22,907 nucleotides of DNA from NCBI GenBank assembly GCA_018384055.1, contig JAHAZL010000087.1, positions 1-22,907 on the forward strand, read 5' to 3'. The notes beneath the pieces are model-generated. The model worked only from the letters and a program-made list of their open reading frames with translations, was not told the DNA's origin and made no database searches. Below are positions 21,313 through 22,907 of this stretch, one piece after another. Every line of letters begins with the position of its first letter. Positions within the stretch are counted from its first letter, which is position 1. The position numbers were made by a program, and so were the translations under genes. Source of the stretch: Treponema sp. GTDB taxonomy: Bacteria > Spirochaetota > Spirochaetia > Treponematales > Treponemataceae.

Positions 21313-21385
21313 CGGTGAAAGGGGATCCCCGGCTCAAGGCCGAGGATGACATTGCGTACCTTGTCATTCCCGTGCTTTGACGTGG
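21310..21385. repeat. REP-like GC-rich repeat at a rearrangement junction
   Basis: It contains a perfect GGGGATCCCC palindrome (21321-21330), CGGC-TCAAG-GCCG, and ATGACA/TGTCAT arms (21346-21351 with 21362-21367), followed by CCCGTGCTTTGACG. The style is that of dispersed intergenic palindromes seen in many bacterial genomes. It sits exactly between the truncated PIN frame (minus) and a DUF4160 remnant (plus). Confidence 0.55.
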
Positions 21386-21435
21386 TTTTATAGTCTGGCT
21401 TAACAAACAAGTAAAGTATGCCATAATATTTTTGA

Positions 21436-21576
21436 GGATTTTGGCTTGAACCAGAAATAAGTGTTGCAAAAGTAATTAATTTATCAAATTCTGAAGTTAA
21501 TATAATTCTTGATTATGTTCAGAAACGTAAGGAGAAAATTTATGCAGACTGGAACAAACACTTTGGTTGCAACTAA
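21436..21576 (+). pseudogene. C-terminal remnant of a DUF4160 protein
   Basis: The frame reads GFWLEPEISVAKVINLSNSE then VNIILDYVQKRKEKIYADWNKHFG. The FWLEPE block and the closing W-N-x-x-F-G are hallmarks of DUF4160, normally a protein of about 80-100 aa often paired with DUF2442 in toxin-antitoxin-like modules. Stops in the same frame lie immediately upstream (TGA 21433-21435, TAA 21424-21426) and no start remains. No DUF2442 partner follows. Confidence 0.6.
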
Positions 21577-21618
21577 AACTGAAGTTTTACAGCGAACCGC
21601 AGCTGTTACGACTCGTTT

Positions 21619-21993
21619 TTAATATATTTGTAATTCTGGTTTTACAATTTGTATTAACTTAAAATGCTTATCATTAGTCCAAAGTTTACAATTATTTTTT
21701 ATAGCAAGATATGCAATCATTCCATCCTGAAATGGAATACTTATTCCATTTTTTCGCAAATCTACAAACAGCTTGGCCAATTCAGACCAGTCAGATTCCC
21801 CAAAAAATAAATAATTAAAGCAATCAAGTGCATTAAATACTTCTATGAATTGCTTTTCAGAGCTTGTACCTCTTAATAATTCAGATTTTATAACACCACA
21901 AATTGCAATTTCATTATAAAGGAATACTTTCTTTTGATTGTCCAAAGGATTTTTCCAAAATTCAATAAATACATTTGAATCAACCAGAATCAT
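21619..21993 (-). CDS. PIN-domain toxin (VapC-like), partner of XRE antitoxin
   Basis: A 124-aa PIN-domain ribonuclease with all four expected acidic positions: D5 (MILVDSNVFIEFW), E38 (GVIKSELLRGT), D90 (PFQDGMIAYLAI) and D108 (LWTNDKHF). The length is typical of VapC. Its ATG overlaps the stop of the upstream XRE gene by 4 bp (ATGA), so translation is coupled and ordered antitoxin first. It appears intact and is the better-conserved of the two complete PIN genes here. The target RNA cannot be read from the sequence. Confidence 0.88.
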   Translation of the reverse strand: MILVDSNVFIEFWKNPLDNQKKVFLYNEIAICGVIKSELLRGTSSEKQFIEVFNALDCFNYLFFGESDWSELAKLFVDLRKNGISIPFQDGMIAYLAIKNNCKLWTNDKHFKLIQIVKPELQIY

Positions 21994-22538
21994 ATAAGAC
22001 TTTTCTCCCTGAAATCAGTTAATTCTTCCTGACTCAGATTTATTTTCCCAGCCAGAATAAAAAAATCTTCTTTAGAGTTCTTTCCGTTAATGATTGCAGA
22101 ATCCTTTTTTACTTCATTCTTCTGATTCTGCATATTCAGAAAATCAAGAAATGCAAGTACAGATGCAAACTGTTCCTGTGGAATTTTTCGCAATGCTTCA
22201 ACCACGTTTTCAAAAGACCATACACTTTTATTTTTATAACTAACAGAACTTCCATATACTGGAGCTGGAGAAGCAACTGTCAATGTATGGGCTTTATAAT
22301 CGCTGTAAGAAAAACCTGTTTCTGTTTTTTTTCCTGCCTCATCAGAAAGCTTATTATCAATTATAAAATCATAAGAAACATTATAAAGCGAGCATAATCT
22401 GGTAATTATTTTTACAGGTGGATCAACATCTCCATTCTCATATTTAACATACATTTGCCTTGAAATGCACAGGATTTCCGCCAATGCCGATTGCGAATAA
22501 TTATTCTGCTCCCTTAGTTTTTTTATTGTTTCTTTCAT
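21990..22538 (-). CDS. XRE-family HTH regulator, probable antitoxin
   Basis: A 182-aa protein. Residues 1-65 are a Cro/CI-type helix-turn-helix (IKKLREQNNYSQSALAEILCISRQMYVKYENGDVDPP, with LYNVSYDFII closing the domain). A linker of about 45 residues follows, then a helical part (ENVVEALRKIPQEQFASVLAFLDFLNMQ) and a C-terminal segment (KEDFFILAGKINLSQEELTDFREKSLI) that looks like a toxin-wrapping tail; DUF2281-like antitoxins have a similar ending. It is longer than typical VapB partners. A promoter (TTGACA, 17 bp, TAATTT) lies at 22545-22573 with no Shine-Dalgarno, suggesting a leaderless message. Probably represses its own operon and neutralises the PIN toxin. Confidence 0.83.
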   Translation of the reverse strand: MKETIKKLREQNNYSQSALAEILCISRQMYVKYENGDVDPPVKIITRLCSLYNVSYDFIIDNKLSDEAGKKTETGFSYSDYKAHTLTVASPAPVYGSSVSYKNKSVWSFENVVEALRKIPQEQFASVLAFLDFLNMQNQKNEVKKDSAIINGKNSKEDFFILAGKINLSQEELTDFREKSLI

Positions 22539-22544
22539 AATTAA

Positions 22545-22573
22545 AAATTAACATGAAAAATACCGTTTGTCAA
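22545..22573 (-). promoter_or_regulatory. Promoter of the XRE-PIN operon
   Basis: On the minus strand a perfect TTGACA (22568-22573), a 17-bp spacer and TAATTT (22545-22550), which ends 6 nt before the ATG at 22538. The predicted transcript starts at or beside the start codon. Confidence 0.6.
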
Positions 22574-22634
22574 ATATATTAGTCACTTATTGTATATTAT
22601 AATTACATAAAAATCATAAATTTCCGTCAACCCC

Positions 22635-22668
22635 GGCGAGCCAAAAAACAGAAGTTTTACGGCTTGCC
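22635..22668. repeat. Short inverted repeat upstream of the XRE-PIN operon
   Basis: GGCGAGCC (22635-22642) and GGCTTGCC (22661-22668) can pair with one wobble, around an 18-nt loop. The surrounding 22574-22778 stretch holds no gene that I can support. Confidence 0.4.
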
Positions 22669-22778
22669 ATCGGCTGCTCCATAGCCTGGCTTAGATTTTT
22701 TATCACTGAGCAATATCTGTTCCTATTTTATTACATTCTGCCATAGGATTATTTATTTTTCAGCCAAGCAGGGAAAGT

Positions 22779-22907
22779 CTATGGGCTTGTTATAGTTGTA
22801 TCCTTATCGTAAGTGGTACCATTATATGTCGCACTAGATTTTACAAAAATATCATGACTGGAACTAATATTTTCTCGTGATTTTTCATCAAGTTTCAAAG
22901 TTCCTCG
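22779..22907 (-). CDS. Possible C-terminal end of a protein running off the window
   Basis: An open frame of 42 residues enters from the right edge and ends at a TAG (22779-22781), reading GTLKLDEKSRENISSSHDIF then VKSSATYNGTTYDKDTTITSP. It is rich in Ser, Thr and Asn, as in secreted or surface proteins, but it is short and may be chance. The start is outside the window and no family is recognisable. Confidence 0.35.
   Translation of the reverse strand, partial: RGTLKLDEKSRENISSSHDIFVKSSATYNGTTYDKDTTITSP

Noticed and set aside
21541..21621. 27-codon plus-strand ORF with a nearby AAGGAG
   Set aside because: The ribosome-like sequence is part of the DUF4160 remnant coding for RKEK; the product has no features.
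1..22907. CRISPR arrays, rRNA genes, intact insertion sequences or prophage genes
   Set aside because: No regularly spaced direct repeats, rRNA-like stretches, transposase or integrase motifs, or phage structural genes were seen on either strand.

Overview
The window looks like chromosomal DNA of a low-to-moderate G+C spirochaete, most likely a host-associated Treponema. That assignment is an inference from the protein families, codon habit and repeat style; no ribosomal marker is present. It is a mosaic of housekeeping operons, decayed genes and small accessory modules, with no phage, complete insertion sequence, rRNA or CRISPR array.

Left part (1-7100): a Rex-type redox repressor precedes serC and serA (serine biosynthesis) on the + strand, with two near-identical palindromes upstream of rex. 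After a terminator comes a small DUF456 membrane protein, then convergent ackA (acetate kinase) with a clear divergent promoter, an M29-type aminopeptidase, and a secreted Lys/Ala-rich protein.

Middle (7092-11945): an ABC ATPase without a permease; an initiator tRNA-Met with its own promoter and terminator, followed by a GC-rich palindromic element that repeats the tRNA 3' end and ends in a second terminator; a small unknown protein, apeB (M18 aminopeptidase), a guanine-deaminase-like enzyme, a PqqD-family protein, and a badly decayed OPT-family transporter carrying a palindromic insertion.

Right-middle (11946-20322, all minus strand): in transcription order a UvrD-like helicase, a roughly 500-bp gene-poor gap, a sigma-70-family factor with a structured 5' leader, a double-AAA+ ATPase, a divergent ClpP, an unknown protein and an ADP-ribosylglycohydrolase. 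The sigma/AAA+/ClpP block is the best candidate for an undescribed system: this ClpP has Asn where the catalytic Asp is expected, and the ATPase ends in an IGF tripeptide resembling the ClpP-docking loop of Clp unfoldases.

Right end (20432-22907): a toxin-antitoxin cluster with a Phd/PIN pair, a decayed second PIN gene, a REP-like repeat at a rearrangement junction, a DUF4160 remnant, and an XRE/PIN pair with a 4-bp overlap. A possible C-terminal gene fragment runs off the window.

Several genes have a -10-like hexamer only 6-9 nt before the start codon and no Shine-Dalgarno, suggesting leaderless transcripts.
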